This document shows positions 25,354 through 34,012 of a DNA stretch of 64,000 nucleotides, one piece after another. Under the pieces are notes generated by a model, which was not told where the DNA came from, did not search any database, and saw nothing but the letters and a program-made list of their open reading frames with translations. How positions within the stretch are numbered: position 1 is the stretch's first letter; the number at the start of each line of letters is the position of its first letter. The stretch spans positions 744,001-808,000 of the forward strand of contig NZ_CP063203.1 of NCBI RefSeq assembly GCF_019904255.1, read 5' to 3'. The position numbers were made by a program, and so were the translations under genes. Origin of the DNA: Marixanthomonas sp. SCSIO 43207 (lineage in GTDB: Bacteria; Bacteroidota; Bacteroidia; Flavobacteriales; Flavobacteriaceae).

Positions 25354-27453
25354 ATGGCTAGACAGATTAATGTAGCATTACTTGGTAACCCCAATACCGG
25401 AAAAACATCAGTATTTAATCGATTAACGGGATTAAACCAAAAAGTAGGAAACTACCCTGGTATTACCGTTGAAAAAAAACAAGGACTTTGTAAACTTGAT
25501 CGAGGCCTAAAAGCACACATAATTGACCTGCCGGGAACATACAGTCTCAACGCCTCTTCTGTAGACGAAAACGTTGTTATAGAATTAATGTTAAATAAAA
25601 ATGACAAGGATTTTCCAGATGTGGCAGTAGTAGTAGCTGATGTTGAGAATTTAAAAAGAAACCTACTTCTCTTTACTCAAATTAAAGACCTCGGCATACC
25701 CACCATTCTTGCTATTAATATGGCAGATAGAATGAAACGAAAAGCTATTTCAATTGAAATAGAAGAACTTGAAAAAAAACTAGAAACAAAAATTGCTCTT
25801 ATTAGTTCACGGAAGAATGAAGGGTTTGACAACCTAAAAGAGCTTATCACTAATTACTCACTACTTTCAAAAAAACCTTGTGTAAATGCTTCAAAAATAG
25901 CTCCTGAATATTTTGAACGTCTTCGCAATGCTTTTCCTAAACAAGATTTATACAAACTTTGGTTGGTTATTACACAGGATGTCAATTTTGGGACGTTGAC
26001 ACGAAAAGAATTAAAGGGAGTCGCAAGTTTTCAAACTGAATCAAAAGGAAATTTGAAAAGACTTCAGCAAAAGGAAACCATTGCTAGATATCAATTTATA
26101 AATAACGCTTTAAAAGAGACCCTCACTGTAGACACAGCAAATGCGAAAGACTTTAGAAGTCGTATGGACCGCATACTTACACATAAAGTATGGGGCTATG
26201 TAATCTTTTTTTCGATTTTGTTATTAATTTTCCAAGCTATATTTGATTGGAGTAGCTACCCGATGGACTTTATTGATAGCACATTTGCAAGTTTGAGTGA
26301 ATGGGCAAAAGCATCTTTACCTGCCGGTGATTTTACCAATTTAATTGCCGAAGGAATTATCCCGGGACTTGGAGGTATTGTGATATTTATTCCGCAGATA
26401 GCTTTTTTATTTTTATTCATTTCTATTCTAGAAGAAACAGGTTATATGAGTCGTGTGGTCTTTTTAATGGATCGTATTATGCGACGCTTTGGCCTTAGTG
26501 GAAAAAGTGTTGTTCCATTAGTTTCAGGAACTGCGTGTGCCATTCCTGCGATTATGGCTACCCGAAATATTGAAAGCTGGAAAGAACGTTTAATTACTAT
26601 TCTGGTTACACCTTTTACCACGTGTTCGGCACGATTACCGGTTTATTTAATCATCATTGCATTGGTCATACCAGATGAGCGTGTTTTAGGAATTTTTAGC
26701 CTTCAAGGTATTACATTAATGATTATGTACCTTATAGGTTTTGGCGCAGCAATTGGTTCGGCTTGGTTACTCGATAAGTTTTTAAATGTTCCGGGGCGTT
26801 CTTTTTTTGTTATTGAAATGCCCAATTATAAAATACCGTTATTAAAAAACGTCTTAATAACGGTTGTAGAAAAAACCAAGTCTTTTGTGCTGGGAGCTGG
26901 TAAAATAATATTGGCTATCTCTATTGTTCTTTGGGTGTTAGCTTCATATGGCCCGGGAGATTTTAACAACGCTGAAGAAATTGTAACTACTCAAAACACC
27001 AATCAAAACCTTTCTGAAGAAGAACTAGAAACTAAAATAGCTTCTTTTAAACTTGAAAATTCATACATAGGTATTATTGGTAAAGGTATTGAACCCGCTG
27101 TACGACCTTTAGGATATGACTGGAAAATTGGGATTGCAATTGTAAGTTCATTTGCAGCAAGAGAAGTTTTTGTTGGTACGCTTGCTACTATTTATAGTGT
27201 GGGGAGCGATGAAGAAGAAACAATTAAAAACCGAATGGCAGCAGAAACAAATCCGGTTTTAGGTACACCTTTATTTAATTTTGCCAGTGGTGTTTCACTG
27301 TTACTCTTTTATGCATTTGCCATGCAATGTATGAGCACATTGGCGATTGTAAAAAGAGAAACAAACAGCTGGAAATGGCCTATGTGGCAATTAATTATTA
27401 TGAGTGGAATAGCATATGTTTTTGCATTGGCAGCATATCAGCTATTAAAATAA
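25354..27453 (+). CDS. feoB: Ferrous iron transporter FeoB
   Basis: A 699-residue inner-membrane Fe(II) transporter with an N-terminal GTPase domain: G1 GNPNTGKT (11-18), G3 DLPGTY, G4 NMAD. A helical spacer follows, then two Gate domains (TACAIPAIMATRNIESWKERL with the conserved Cys, and the second Gate around KIGIAIVSSFAAREVFVGTL). Normal length and intact motifs. It lies between feoA and the FeoB-associated peptide gene. Confidence 0.97.
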   Translation: MARQINVALLGNPNTGKTSVFNRLTGLNQKVGNYPGITVEKKQGLCKLDRGLKAHIIDLPGTYSLNASSVDENVVIELMLNKNDKDFPDVAVVVADVENLKRNLLLFTQIKDLGIPTILAINMADRMKRKAISIEIEELEKKLETKIALISSRKNEGFDNLKELITNYSLLSKKPCVNASKIAPEYFERLRNAFPKQDLYKLWLVITQDVNFGTLTRKELKGVASFQTESKGNLKRLQQKETIARYQFINNALKETLTVDTANAKDFRSRMDRILTHKVWGYVIFFSILLLIFQAIFDWSSYPMDFIDSTFASLSEWAKASLPAGDFTNLIAEGIIPGLGGIVIFIPQIAFLFLFISILEETGYMSRVVFLMDRIMRRFGLSGKSVVPLVSGTACAIPAIMATRNIESWKERLITILVTPFTTCSARLPVYLIIIALVIPDERVLGIFSLQGITLMIMYLIGFGAAIGSAWLLDKFLNVPGRSFFVIEMPNYKIPLLKNVLITVVEKTKSFVLGAGKIILAISIVLWVLASYGPGDFNNAEEIVTTQNTNQNLSEEELETKIASFKLENSYIGIIGKGIEPAVRPLGYDWKIGIAIVSSFAAREVFVGTLATIYSVGSDEEETIKNRMAAETNPVLGTPLFNFASGVSLLLFYAFAMQCMSTLAIVKRETNSWKWPMWQLIIMSGIAYVFALAAYQLLK

Positions 27454-27536
27454 GCTAAAGAAAACTGTTTTGATGTAAAGAAAATTTACGTTTTACGACA
27501 GAAAAAATATGAAGACCCTAAAATTAAAACGATAGT

Positions 27537-27695
27537 ATGCAAACGATATTGGTAATTATAACATTTTCATTAGCAGCAGGATACTTGCTTAAAAAATTTG
27601 TTTGGAACCCAATAATGGAAAAAAAACAATCAACATTGGGTACTTTTGACGGTGGAAAAACCAAATGTGGTAAAAACGATTGTGGCTGTCATTAA
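27537..27695 (+). CDS. FeoB-associated Cys-rich membrane peptide
   Basis: A 52-residue peptide. It has one N-terminal membrane helix (TILVIITFSLAAGYLL) and a short cytoplasmic tail ending CGKNDCGCH, the Cys pattern of the FeoB-associated Cys-rich family encoded after feoB in many bacteria. It is inferred to bind iron or act like FeoC. The gene starts 83 bp after feoB, and its stop overlaps the stop of the convergent gene. Confidence 0.85.
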   Translation: MQTILVIITFSLAAGYLLKKFVWNPIMEKKQSTLGTFDGGKTKCGKNDCGCH

Positions 27696-28114
27696 TTTGT
27701 AAAGACACCTACCAATAACACATAAGCATCTTCTTTCTTTTGTGCTTCAGTTTTGGGATAAGGTGTAACTTTTATTCCTTCCAGTTTTATTTCTGAAGAA
27801 GTGAAAAAAGTATGATTTTTCTTTTCTTTTGGGTTTGTTTTACCAAATATTAAAATTTCTTCAGCAAGTTTGTTGCCCTCTTTTTTAACCACAACTTTAA
27901 CTTTTATACGGCCTTCCCAAACACAAGTAACTTCTGTAGGACATCTAGAATCTTCTAGTATTTCAGAAAAAGTAATAGCGTACCCATTTGTTTGAACCGT
28001 TTCACCAAACGGCAATTTTGTAGCTATTTTTGGTACTTGAATTGGCTCTTCATTTTGTTGACCAAATACCAATGTGGTAATTAATAGTGTAAAAACTAAA
28101 AGTAACTTTTTCAT
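27692..28114 (-). CDS. Secreted protein of unknown function (Cys-pair motif RCPTEVTCVWEG)
   Basis: 140 residues with a cleavable signal peptide (MKKLLLVFTLLITTLVFGQ). The mature part is beta-rich, and its most striking motif is DSRCPTEVTCVWEGRI, a Cys pair with a Trp-Glu-Gly that I have seen in other Bacteroidota secreted proteins without a known role. The lysine-rich tail region is hydrophilic. The gene converges on the feo operon and overlaps it by four bases. A metal role is suggested only by position. Confidence 0.72.
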   Translation of the reverse strand: MKKLLLVFTLLITTLVFGQQNEEPIQVPKIATKLPFGETVQTNGYAITFSEILEDSRCPTEVTCVWEGRIKVKVVVKKEGNKLAEEILIFGKTNPKEKKNHTFFTSSEIKLEGIKVTPYPKTEAQKKEDAYVLLVGVFTN

Positions 28115-28162
28115 ACAATATATTTTTCAACTTTAAAGGTATAAAAATATCAATCAAAAAAA

Positions 28163-28984
28163 TTACCCTAGTCCTACATCTAAAGTCATCATCACCATAA
28201 ACCCGCCAATGAAGCCTAAAGTAGCGATATCGGTATTGTTACCTCGTTGACTTTCGGGTACAACTTCTTCTACAACAACAAAAATCATCGCACCTGCAGC
28301 AAAACATAATGCATAAGGTAAAATAGGTTCAAACGTAAGTACTGCCCAGGCACCTAATATTGCAGCTAGAGGCTCAACTGCAGCAGAAAGATGGCCGAAA
28401 TTAAATGATTTCCAACGGCTCATTCCTTGTCCTCTAAGCGGCATAGCAACAGCAAAACCTTCAGGGAAGTTTTGTAACCCTATACCCATAGCCAAAGCAA
28501 CTGCACCTGTAATACTGGCACCATCAAAACCCATTGCTGCTCCGCCAAAAAGAACACCAATAGCAAGACCTTCAGGAATGTTGTGCATTGTAATTGCAAG
28601 TGTTAATAATACAGAACGGTGCCAAGGTGTTTTAATTCCTTCAGCTTCACTTTTTCTGAAATTAATATGAAGGTGAGGCAGAATTTTATCCAGTACGAAG
28701 ATGAAAAGAGCTCCAAAACCAAAACCAACAATGGCAGGAATTGTTTTTTCAAATCCTTCACCATTACTCATTTCAATCCCCGGAGCCAGTAAGCTCCAAA
28801 AACTCGCTGCCACCATAACCCCACCGGTAAAACCAAGCATACCGTCAAAGAGTTTTCGGTTCATCCCTTTAAAGAAAAACACTAATGATGCTCCAAGACC
28901 TGTAAGCCCCCAAGTAAATAATGTGGCGTAAAATGCTGCCGAAATAGGGTCTATTGATTCAAAATATTCTATAATGCTATCCAT
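28163..28984 (-). CDS. ZIP family divalent metal transporter
   Basis: 273 residues with eight membrane helices. The two metal-site signatures of the ZIP family are present: HNIPEG in helix IV and QNFPEG in helix V. The first has His and Glu, and the second has Gln-Asn in place of His-Asn. The cytoplasmic loop is short and has one HLH segment. The closest general type is ZupT-like import of Zn, Fe or Mn. It follows the DtxR-type regulator gene by 3 nt, so it is very likely controlled by that regulator. Confidence 0.93.
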   Translation of the reverse strand: MDSIIEYFESIDPISAAFYATLFTWGLTGLGASLVFFFKGMNRKLFDGMLGFTGGVMVAASFWSLLAPGIEMSNGEGFEKTIPAIVGFGFGALFIFVLDKILPHLHINFRKSEAEGIKTPWHRSVLLTLAITMHNIPEGLAIGVLFGGAAMGFDGASITGAVALAMGIGLQNFPEGFAVAMPLRGQGMSRWKSFNFGHLSAAVEPLAAILGAWAVLTFEPILPYALCFAAGAMIFVVVEEVVPESQRGNNTDIATLGFIGGFMVMMTLDVGLG

Positions 28985-28987
28985 ATA

Positions 28988-29647
28988 CTAGTTGGTTTGA
29001 ACGTATAAATTTTCTGCTGTTTTTTTTGATATGAAATATTGATCTTTTCCTACCAAAATAACCATCGAGCCATCAAAAAACTCTTTTCCTAGAACTTTGA
29101 TTTTTGTACCAATTGTAATTTTTTTCTTATCTAAATACTGTAAAAACTCAGGACTAGATTCTTTAACACCTACACAAACGCCTCCTTGATTTTTGTCTAA
29201 GTCTGACAACAACTTCTTTTCGGTTCGCTTTATATTTCCATCTTTATCTGGGATTGGGTCTCCGTGTGGATCAAAATCAGGCTCGCCTAAAAATTTATCC
29301 AATCGAGTAATTAATTCTTCTGAATGAATATGTTCTAGTTGTTCTGCAATTTCATGAACCTCATCCCAATGAAAGTTTAACTTATCTACTAAGAAAACCT
29401 CCCAAAGACGGTGCTTGCGAATAATCGTTAAAGCAGTCTTTTTCCCATTTTCAGTAAGAGTGACCCCTTGATACTTAACATAATTAACCAACTCTTTATC
29501 AGAAAGTCGTTTAATCATATCGGTTACTGATGACGGTTTAGTTTCCATCTGTTCAGCAATAGCATTTGTTGCTACTCCGGTAGCAGCAATCTTTTCCAAA
29601 TGGTAGATTGCTTTAAGGTAATTTTCTTCAGAAAGGCTGTATTTCAT
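28988..29647 (-). CDS. DtxR/MntR-family metal-dependent transcriptional regulator
   Basis: 219 residues. In order: a winged helix (about 1-70; SEENYLKAIYHLEK, KPSSVTDMIKRL), a dimerisation and metal-binding domain (71-140; HRLWEVFLVDKLNFHWDEVHEIAEQLEHIHSE with His and Glu ligands) and a C-terminal FeoA/SH3-like domain (about 175-215). This build is that of DtxR/IdeR/MntR repressors activated by Fe(II) or Mn(II). ATG 29647 is used because an alternative start 15 nt upstream would lie beyond the -7 element. A TATTTTTG element ends 4 nt before the ATG. It is co-transcribed with the ZIP gene and divergent from a TonB receptor. Confidence 0.93.
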   Translation of the reverse strand: MKYSLSEENYLKAIYHLEKIAATGVATNAIAEQMETKPSSVTDMIKRLSDKELVNYVKYQGVTLTENGKKTALTIIRKHRLWEVFLVDKLNFHWDEVHEIAEQLEHIHSEELITRLDKFLGEPDFDPHGDPIPDKDGNIKRTEKKLLSDLDKNQGGVCVGVKESSPEFLQYLDKKKITIGTKIKVLGKEFFDGSMVILVGKDQYFISKKTAENLYVQTN

Positions 29648-29651
29648 AAGA

Positions 29652-29681
29652 CAAAAATACATTTTTAAATTTAATAAACAA
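29652..29681 (-). promoter_or_regulatory. Promoter of the DtxR-type regulator gene (TTG-N19-TATTTTTG)
   Basis: On the minus strand, TTG (29681-29679), a 19-nt spacer and TATTTTTG (29659-29652) match the Bacteroidota consensus. TCTT and then ATG follow at once, so the transcript is predicted to be leaderless or nearly so. Confidence 0.62.
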
Positions 29682-29684
29682 TAT

Positions 29685-29714
29685 TTTAGGTCTATCTAAA
29701 TAAATATTTTAGAT
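29685..29714. promoter_or_regulatory. Putative DtxR-type operator between regulator and TonB receptor
   Basis: Three half-sites follow each other: TTTAGGT (29685-29691), ATCTAAA (29694-29700) and TTTAGAT (29708-29714). The last two form a perfect 7-7-7 inverted repeat. The last half-site overlaps the TonB receptor's -7 element TAGATTTG (29710-29717). TTAGGT resembles the half-site of classical DtxR operators. Confidence 0.5.
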
Positions 29715-29717
29715 TTG
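29710..29717 (+). promoter_or_regulatory. -7 element (TAGATTTG) of the TonB receptor/thioredoxin unit
   Basis: TAGATTTG ends 28 nt before the ATG at 29746 and overlaps an inverted-repeat arm, as expected for repression by a metalloregulator. Confidence 0.48.
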
Positions 29718-29745
29718 CACAAAATTAAATTAACAACATCTAATA

Positions 29746-32103
29746 ATGAAACTAAAGTCCTTACTATTTATTTGCTTACTTTCGATAGGTTTTGTAACTG
29801 CTCAAACTCAAAGATCTTCTATCTCTGGCACCGTTACATCAAATGGTAATCCTATCCCTTTCAGCAGTATCTATGTACAAAATGGGAAAGGAACCAATGC
29901 AGATGAAAATGGCTCGTTTACATTAGATATTACTGAGGGTACTTTTACCATTATAGCTCAATCACAAGGGTTTAAAACTCAAAAGAAAACGATAACGGTA
30001 GTGCTGGGAGAAAACAAAACAATTAACTTTTCGCTTTCTGAAGACACATTTGGTCTAGAAGAAGTTGTTGTAAGTGCTACTAGAAATCAAATTCCGAAAA
30101 GAGAAGCTCCGGTTATTGTCAATGTACTTAGCCCTAAAGTTTTTAAAGCCACGCAATCAATATCACTAGCAGACGGTCTTAATTACCAACCCGGAGTTCG
30201 AACCGAAACCAACTGCCAAAACTGTGGTTTTACACAAGTGAGATTAAACGGTCTGGAAGGACAATACACACAAGTTTTGGTAAACAGTAAACCTGTTTTT
30301 AGTGCCCTTAATGGAGTTTATGGACTAGAGCAAATACCGGTGAGTATTATTGACCGTGTTGAAGTTGTAAGAAGTGGTGGTTCTGCCCTTTTTGGGTCAA
30401 ATGCTATCGCAGGAACGGTAAATGTAATTACTAAAGAACCTGTTATAAACACCTGGGAAATAAACTCAAACGTAGCAGTAATTGATGAAAAATCTACAGA
30501 TAGAACTATTAATATTAACGGCTCACTGGTAAGTGAAGATTTATCTTCCGGAATTACAATTTATGGTATTTATAGAAATAGAGACGCCTATGATGCAAAT
30601 GATGATGGTTTTACTGAAATAACCGAACTGCAAAACAACTCTTTGGGAACAAAAGCATTCTTAAAACCTAATGATAATAGTAAGATTGGGATAGACTTTA
30701 CAGCTATACGAGAATATAGAAGAGGTGGTGACCGTCTAGATCTAGCGCCGCAATTTACAGATATTACCGAAGAGCTAGATCACAATACTATTTTTACTGG
30801 AGCCGATTATCAATGGCATGATGATGACTATAAAAACTCAATTGAAGCATATACTTCTCTACAACATACAGACCGAGAAAGCTATTATGGCGGTTTAGGC
30901 GGAGGTCGTACCGCTGCAGACTCTATTGCTGCAAATAATTCATTCGGAAATACTAAAGATTTGGCAATTGTTGCCGGCAGTAAATACAGTCATAATTTTG
31001 ATAATAAAGACGTTCTTACCACTGGAATTGAATATCAGCTAAATGACACACAAGATGCTATTACGGGTTATAATAGATTAATCGATCAAAAGGTAAATAA
31101 CTTTGGTTTTTACGCTCAATATGAGTGGAAATTAATCAAAGACTTTACAGCACTTATAGGCGCTCGCCTAGATCATGTTGATGTTGATGGTTTCTATTCA
31201 ATTCAAAATATTATACGACAGTCAAATGTTGAGCAAACTGTATTAAGTCCTCGATTTACCATTTTATATAATTTTACAGACGCGTTACAATTTAGAGGAG
31301 GATATGCAAGAGGATTCCGCGCTCCACAAGCTTTTAATGAAGATTTGCATATATCTTCTGTAGGTGGCGAACAGCGGTTTGTGATACTTTCAGATGAACT
31401 AGAAAGTGAATTTTCAAATGCATTTACAGCTTCTTTAAATTTCACAAAAGACTTTAATAAAGTTCAAACAAATTTATTGATTGAAGGGTTTTATACAACA
31501 TTAGAAAATCCTTTTACTTTGGTAAATACCGGAAACTCATTACCAAACGGATCTATCTTGGAAGAATCCCGCAATGGATCAGGAGCCAAAGTTATGGGCG
31601 CAAATTTTGAAGTTTCTATTTCTCCCAGTTCAAATTTATTTTTTCAATTAGGAGGAACCATTCAAAGATCAAGATATGATCAAAACCAAGTACTTTTTGA
31701 AGCCGATGACACTTCTGAAGGGGAACAAGATGTAAGTACAGATGAATTTGTGCGATCTCCAAACTCCTACGGTTTCTTAAACTCTAATTGGCAAATAAAT
31801 GATGCCTTTAAGCTTGATGTAACCGGCACATTTACTGGCTCGATGATTGCTCCTAGAGTAATAAATGACTCCGGTTTTATCGACTTGGTAGACACAGAAT
31901 CTTTTTTTGATGTAACCAGTAAACTTACATATCATTTTGATTTAAAAGAAAATTTTCACGTCGAGTTAAGCGGTGGTATTCAAAATATTTTTAATAGCTA
32001 TCAAGATGATTTTGATTCGGGTGCAATGCGAGATTCAGATTATGTTTATGGCCCAAATATGCCTAGAACATTTTTTATAGGATTAAGGTTTGGCGATTTT
32101 TAA
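29746..32103 (+). CDS. TonB-dependent outer-membrane receptor, likely metal-, siderophore- or haem-related
   Basis: 785 residues: signal peptide (1-19), CarboxypepD_reg-like domain (about 22-100), TonB plug (about 115-225) with a paired-Cys segment NCQNCGFTQVRLNGLEG, and a barrel ending GPNMPRTFFIGLRFGDF. The plug is of the CirA/HmuR type. Placement directly opposite a DtxR-type regulator, with a shared operator-like repeat, points to iron or manganese supply. No SusD gene is present. A thioredoxin-like gene follows by 8 nt. The transport class is firm; the substrate is inferred from context. Confidence 0.9.
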   Translation: MKLKSLLFICLLSIGFVTAQTQRSSISGTVTSNGNPIPFSSIYVQNGKGTNADENGSFTLDITEGTFTIIAQSQGFKTQKKTITVVLGENKTINFSLSEDTFGLEEVVVSATRNQIPKREAPVIVNVLSPKVFKATQSISLADGLNYQPGVRTETNCQNCGFTQVRLNGLEGQYTQVLVNSKPVFSALNGVYGLEQIPVSIIDRVEVVRSGGSALFGSNAIAGTVNVITKEPVINTWEINSNVAVIDEKSTDRTININGSLVSEDLSSGITIYGIYRNRDAYDANDDGFTEITELQNNSLGTKAFLKPNDNSKIGIDFTAIREYRRGGDRLDLAPQFTDITEELDHNTIFTGADYQWHDDDYKNSIEAYTSLQHTDRESYYGGLGGGRTAADSIAANNSFGNTKDLAIVAGSKYSHNFDNKDVLTTGIEYQLNDTQDAITGYNRLIDQKVNNFGFYAQYEWKLIKDFTALIGARLDHVDVDGFYSIQNIIRQSNVEQTVLSPRFTILYNFTDALQFRGGYARGFRAPQAFNEDLHISSVGGEQRFVILSDELESEFSNAFTASLNFTKDFNKVQTNLLIEGFYTTLENPFTLVNTGNSLPNGSILEESRNGSGAKVMGANFEVSISPSSNLFFQLGGTIQRSRYDQNQVLFEADDTSEGEQDVSTDEFVRSPNSYGFLNSNWQINDAFKLDVTGTFTGSMIAPRVINDSGFIDLVDTESFFDVTSKLTYHFDLKENFHVELSGGIQNIFNSYQDDFDSGAMRDSDYVYGPNMPRTFFIGLRFGDF

Positions 32104-32111
32104 AATAACTT

Positions 32112-32588
32112 ATGAAAAAGGTAATTTACTTCATATTATTTGTATTTGCAGGTGTACTTGATTCTTCAATTCAGGCTCAAGAAAACGACGGCATACATTG
32201 GAAAAATTGGTCAGAACTTGAAGAATCATTTAACAAAAACCCAAAACCTGTATTCTTATTTTTTCACGCAGACTGGTGTGTGTATTGCAAAAAAATGGAA
32301 CGAGTTGTCTTTAAAAAAGAAGAAATCATTCAGAAACTAAATAATGATTATTATGCCGTTGAAATGAATGTAGAAACAACAGATACTATATTTTTTGACG
32401 GAATGACATTCAGCAACATACAAGCTCAAACACAACGCAATGGAGTGCATCAAATACCGCTATTGTTTGCATCTAGAGAAAACAAACCATTTTCGTTACC
32501 GGCAATGATTATTTTGAACCAGGATTTTACTGTACGCACTCGTATTTTTGAGTATAACACTTCAAAACAACTTCTTAAAGCCTTATAG
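32112..32588 (+). CDS. Exported thioredoxin-like protein
   Basis: 158 residues. A signal peptide (1-22, ending IQA) is followed by a thioredoxin fold with the redox motif DWCVYC (Cys56, Cys59) and the cis-proline region ALPAMIIL-like (SLPAMIIL). This resembles DUF255/SoxW-type periplasmic thiol proteins. It sits 8 nt after the TonB receptor, so it may keep the receptor's plug Cys pair or a bound cargo in a defined redox state. That link is inference. Confidence 0.87.
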   Translation: MKKVIYFILFVFAGVLDSSIQAQENDGIHWKNWSELEESFNKNPKPVFLFFHADWCVYCKKMERVVFKKEEIIQKLNNDYYAVEMNVETTDTIFFDGMTFSNIQAQTQRNGVHQIPLLFASRENKPFSLPAMIILNQDFTVRTRIFEYNTSKQLLKAL

Positions 32589-32607
32589 ATGAGCAAAAAA
32601 GGCTGGC

Positions 32608-33348
32608 TTAAAACCCCCGTTCTTTCTGAAGCTGTTCATACGCATCTTGAACTTTTCTGAATTTATCTTCAGCGCCTTTTCTATATGCTTCATCCATATG
32701 CTGTAGTTTATCGGGATGGTATTTTTTTGCCATGGTACGGTACGCCTTTTTAATTTCGGCATCTGTAGCTGTACGGTCAATTTCTAAAATCTTATAAGCA
32801 CTATCCGGGTTTTTAAAGAACATCGCTTTAATACTCTCAAAATCACGCGGACTCACACCTAGATACCTTGAAATTTCATGTATTTTGCGTACTTCAGCTT
32901 CACTCACACTACCATCTGCATTGGCAATACTGAACAAAAAGTGAATCACCTGAAGTCTAGACTCATACCGCATACGCTGCCTAAACATGGTGCCAATATT
33001 AGCCGCCGAAATTTGTTGTTTTTTTATAACCTCATTAAAGGTCCTAAAGGTTGCATTAGCCCGTTCCCTTCCATAAGCTTGCACAAAATATTGCCTCACG
33101 TAATCAAGCTCTTGTTGACTTACTTTTCCATCTGCTTTAATCACCAATGAAGCTAATGACAGCAAGTTGAGCTCAAAATCTGCAGGGGTAACACGTTGAT
33201 TTCTTTGCTGAAATGTGCCTTGAAAACCACCTCGTGATTTATTTCCACCAAAATAATTATCTAATAAACTGCCTATAAAAAAACCTACTATAGCTCCCGG
33301 AAAACGGTAAACCATATACCCAATAAAGGCAGCAAACCAACGAATCAT
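32608..33348 (-). CDS. djlA: DjlA-like membrane co-chaperone (TerB plus DnaJ domain)
   Basis: 246 residues. The N terminus carries a membrane segment ([20 protein letters not shown]), followed by a TerB-like helical domain (about 50-165; [23 protein letters not shown]) and a C-terminal J domain (about 180-246) with the HPD motif in [11 protein letters not shown]. The order is that of DjlA, which recruits DnaK at the inner membrane. It has a TATCTTTG element 31 nt upstream and converges with the thioredoxin-like gene. Confidence 0.93.
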   Translation of the reverse strand: MIRWFAAFIGYMVYRFPGAIVGFFIGSLLDNYFGGNKSRGGFQGTFQQRNQRVTPADFELNLLSLASLVIKADGKVSQQELDYVRQYFVQAYGRERANATFRTFNEVIKKQQISAANIGTMFRQRMRYESRLQVIHFLFSIANADGSVSEAEVRKIHEISRYLGVSPRDFESIKAMFFKNPDSAYKILEIDRTATDAEIKKAYRTMAKKYHPDKLQHMDEAYRKGAEDKFRKVQDAYEQLQKERGF

Positions 33349-33379
33349 ACTTTTTGTAATTTCTTTTAAAAATTGCGAC

Positions 33380-33387
33380 CAAAGATA
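33380..33387 (-). promoter_or_regulatory. -7 element (TATCTTTG) of djlA
   Basis: TATCTTTG on the minus strand, 31 nt before the ATG at 33348. Confidence 0.42.
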
Positions 33388-33478
33388 ACCATTTCATATA
33401 GTTTGATATAATGAAACTTAGGTTGATATCTATAACATTACTTTATAGCTGTTAATCTTTAAGCAGTTAAAAATTAGT

Positions 33479-33486
33479 TATCTTTG
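33479..33486 (+). promoter_or_regulatory. -7 element (TATCTTTG) of the bacilliredoxin gene
   Basis: TATCTTTG ends 35 nt before the ATG at 33522. The 173-bp region between djlA and this gene holds the two divergent promoters and no other clear element. Confidence 0.42.
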
Positions 33487-33521
33487 TAAAAAAATTGTTA
33501 CACACTTAAATTGAATATATT

Positions 33522-33932
33522 ATGTATCCACCAGAATTAGTAAAACCAATGAGAGAAGACCTTACCAATATTGGTTTTTCTGAATTATTTACTGAAGAAG
33601 AAGTTAACCAAGCTTTACAGAAAGAAGGAACCACTTTGGTTGTGGTAAATTCGGTTTGTGGATGTGCTGCTGCAAACGCTCGTCCTGGAGCTCGTATGTC
33701 GCTTCAAAACGCAAAAAAACCTGATAATCTTGTTACTGTATTTGCAGGTGTAGATCGTGAAGCTGTTGATGCAGCCAGAGCACAAATGGTACCATTTCCG
33801 CCAAGTTCACCTTCTATGGCGTTATTTAAAAATGGAGAATTGGTACACATGCTAGAACGTCATCACATTGAAGGTCGCCCGGCAGACATGATTGCCGAAA
33901 ATCTTAAAGGTGCCTATGACGAGCACTGCTAA
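33522..33932 (+). CDS. BrxA/BrxB-family bacilliredoxin (YphP/YqiW family)
   Basis: 136 residues with the whole-family signature: CGC at residues 46-48 in VNSVCGCAAANARPGA, and PFPPSSPSMALFKNGELVHMLERHHIEGR. In Bacillus these proteins remove bacillithiol from S-bacillithiolated proteins. Flavobacteria carry the family although bacillithiol use differs between lineages. A single-gene unit with a strong terminator. Confidence 0.93.
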   Translation: MYPPELVKPMREDLTNIGFSELFTEEEVNQALQKEGTTLVVVNSVCGCAAANARPGARMSLQNAKKPDNLVTVFAGVDREAVDAARAQMVPFPPSSPSMALFKNGELVHMLERHHIEGRPADMIAENLKGAYDEHC

Positions 33933-33962
33933 GCCTTGATTCAGCTTAAAAAATAAATTTAT

Positions 33963-33998
33963 AAAACCGTTTTCTGAAATAATAGAAAACGGTTTTTT
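33963..33998 (+). terminator. Intrinsic terminator of the bacilliredoxin gene
   Basis: A perfect 13-bp stem (AAAACCGTTTTCT with its complement at 33984-33996) around an 8-nt loop, continuing into a T run. The last T of the run is also the first base of the next gene's -7 element. Confidence 0.87.
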
Positions 33999-34005
33999 AC
34001 TTTTG
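33998..34005 (+). promoter_or_regulatory. Candidate -7 element (TACTTTTG) of the PlsC-like gene, fused to the preceding terminator
   Basis: TACTTTTG begins on the last T of the terminator run and ends 7 nt before the ATG at 34013. Any -33 contacts would lie in the hairpin. The predicted leader is 0-3 nt. Confidence 0.38.
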
Positions 34006-34012
34006 ACAAACT

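Noticed and set aside
29648-29662. Upstream ATG start for the DtxR-type regulator
   Set aside because: It would precede the -7 element, and MKYSLSEENYL is the natural N terminus of the family.
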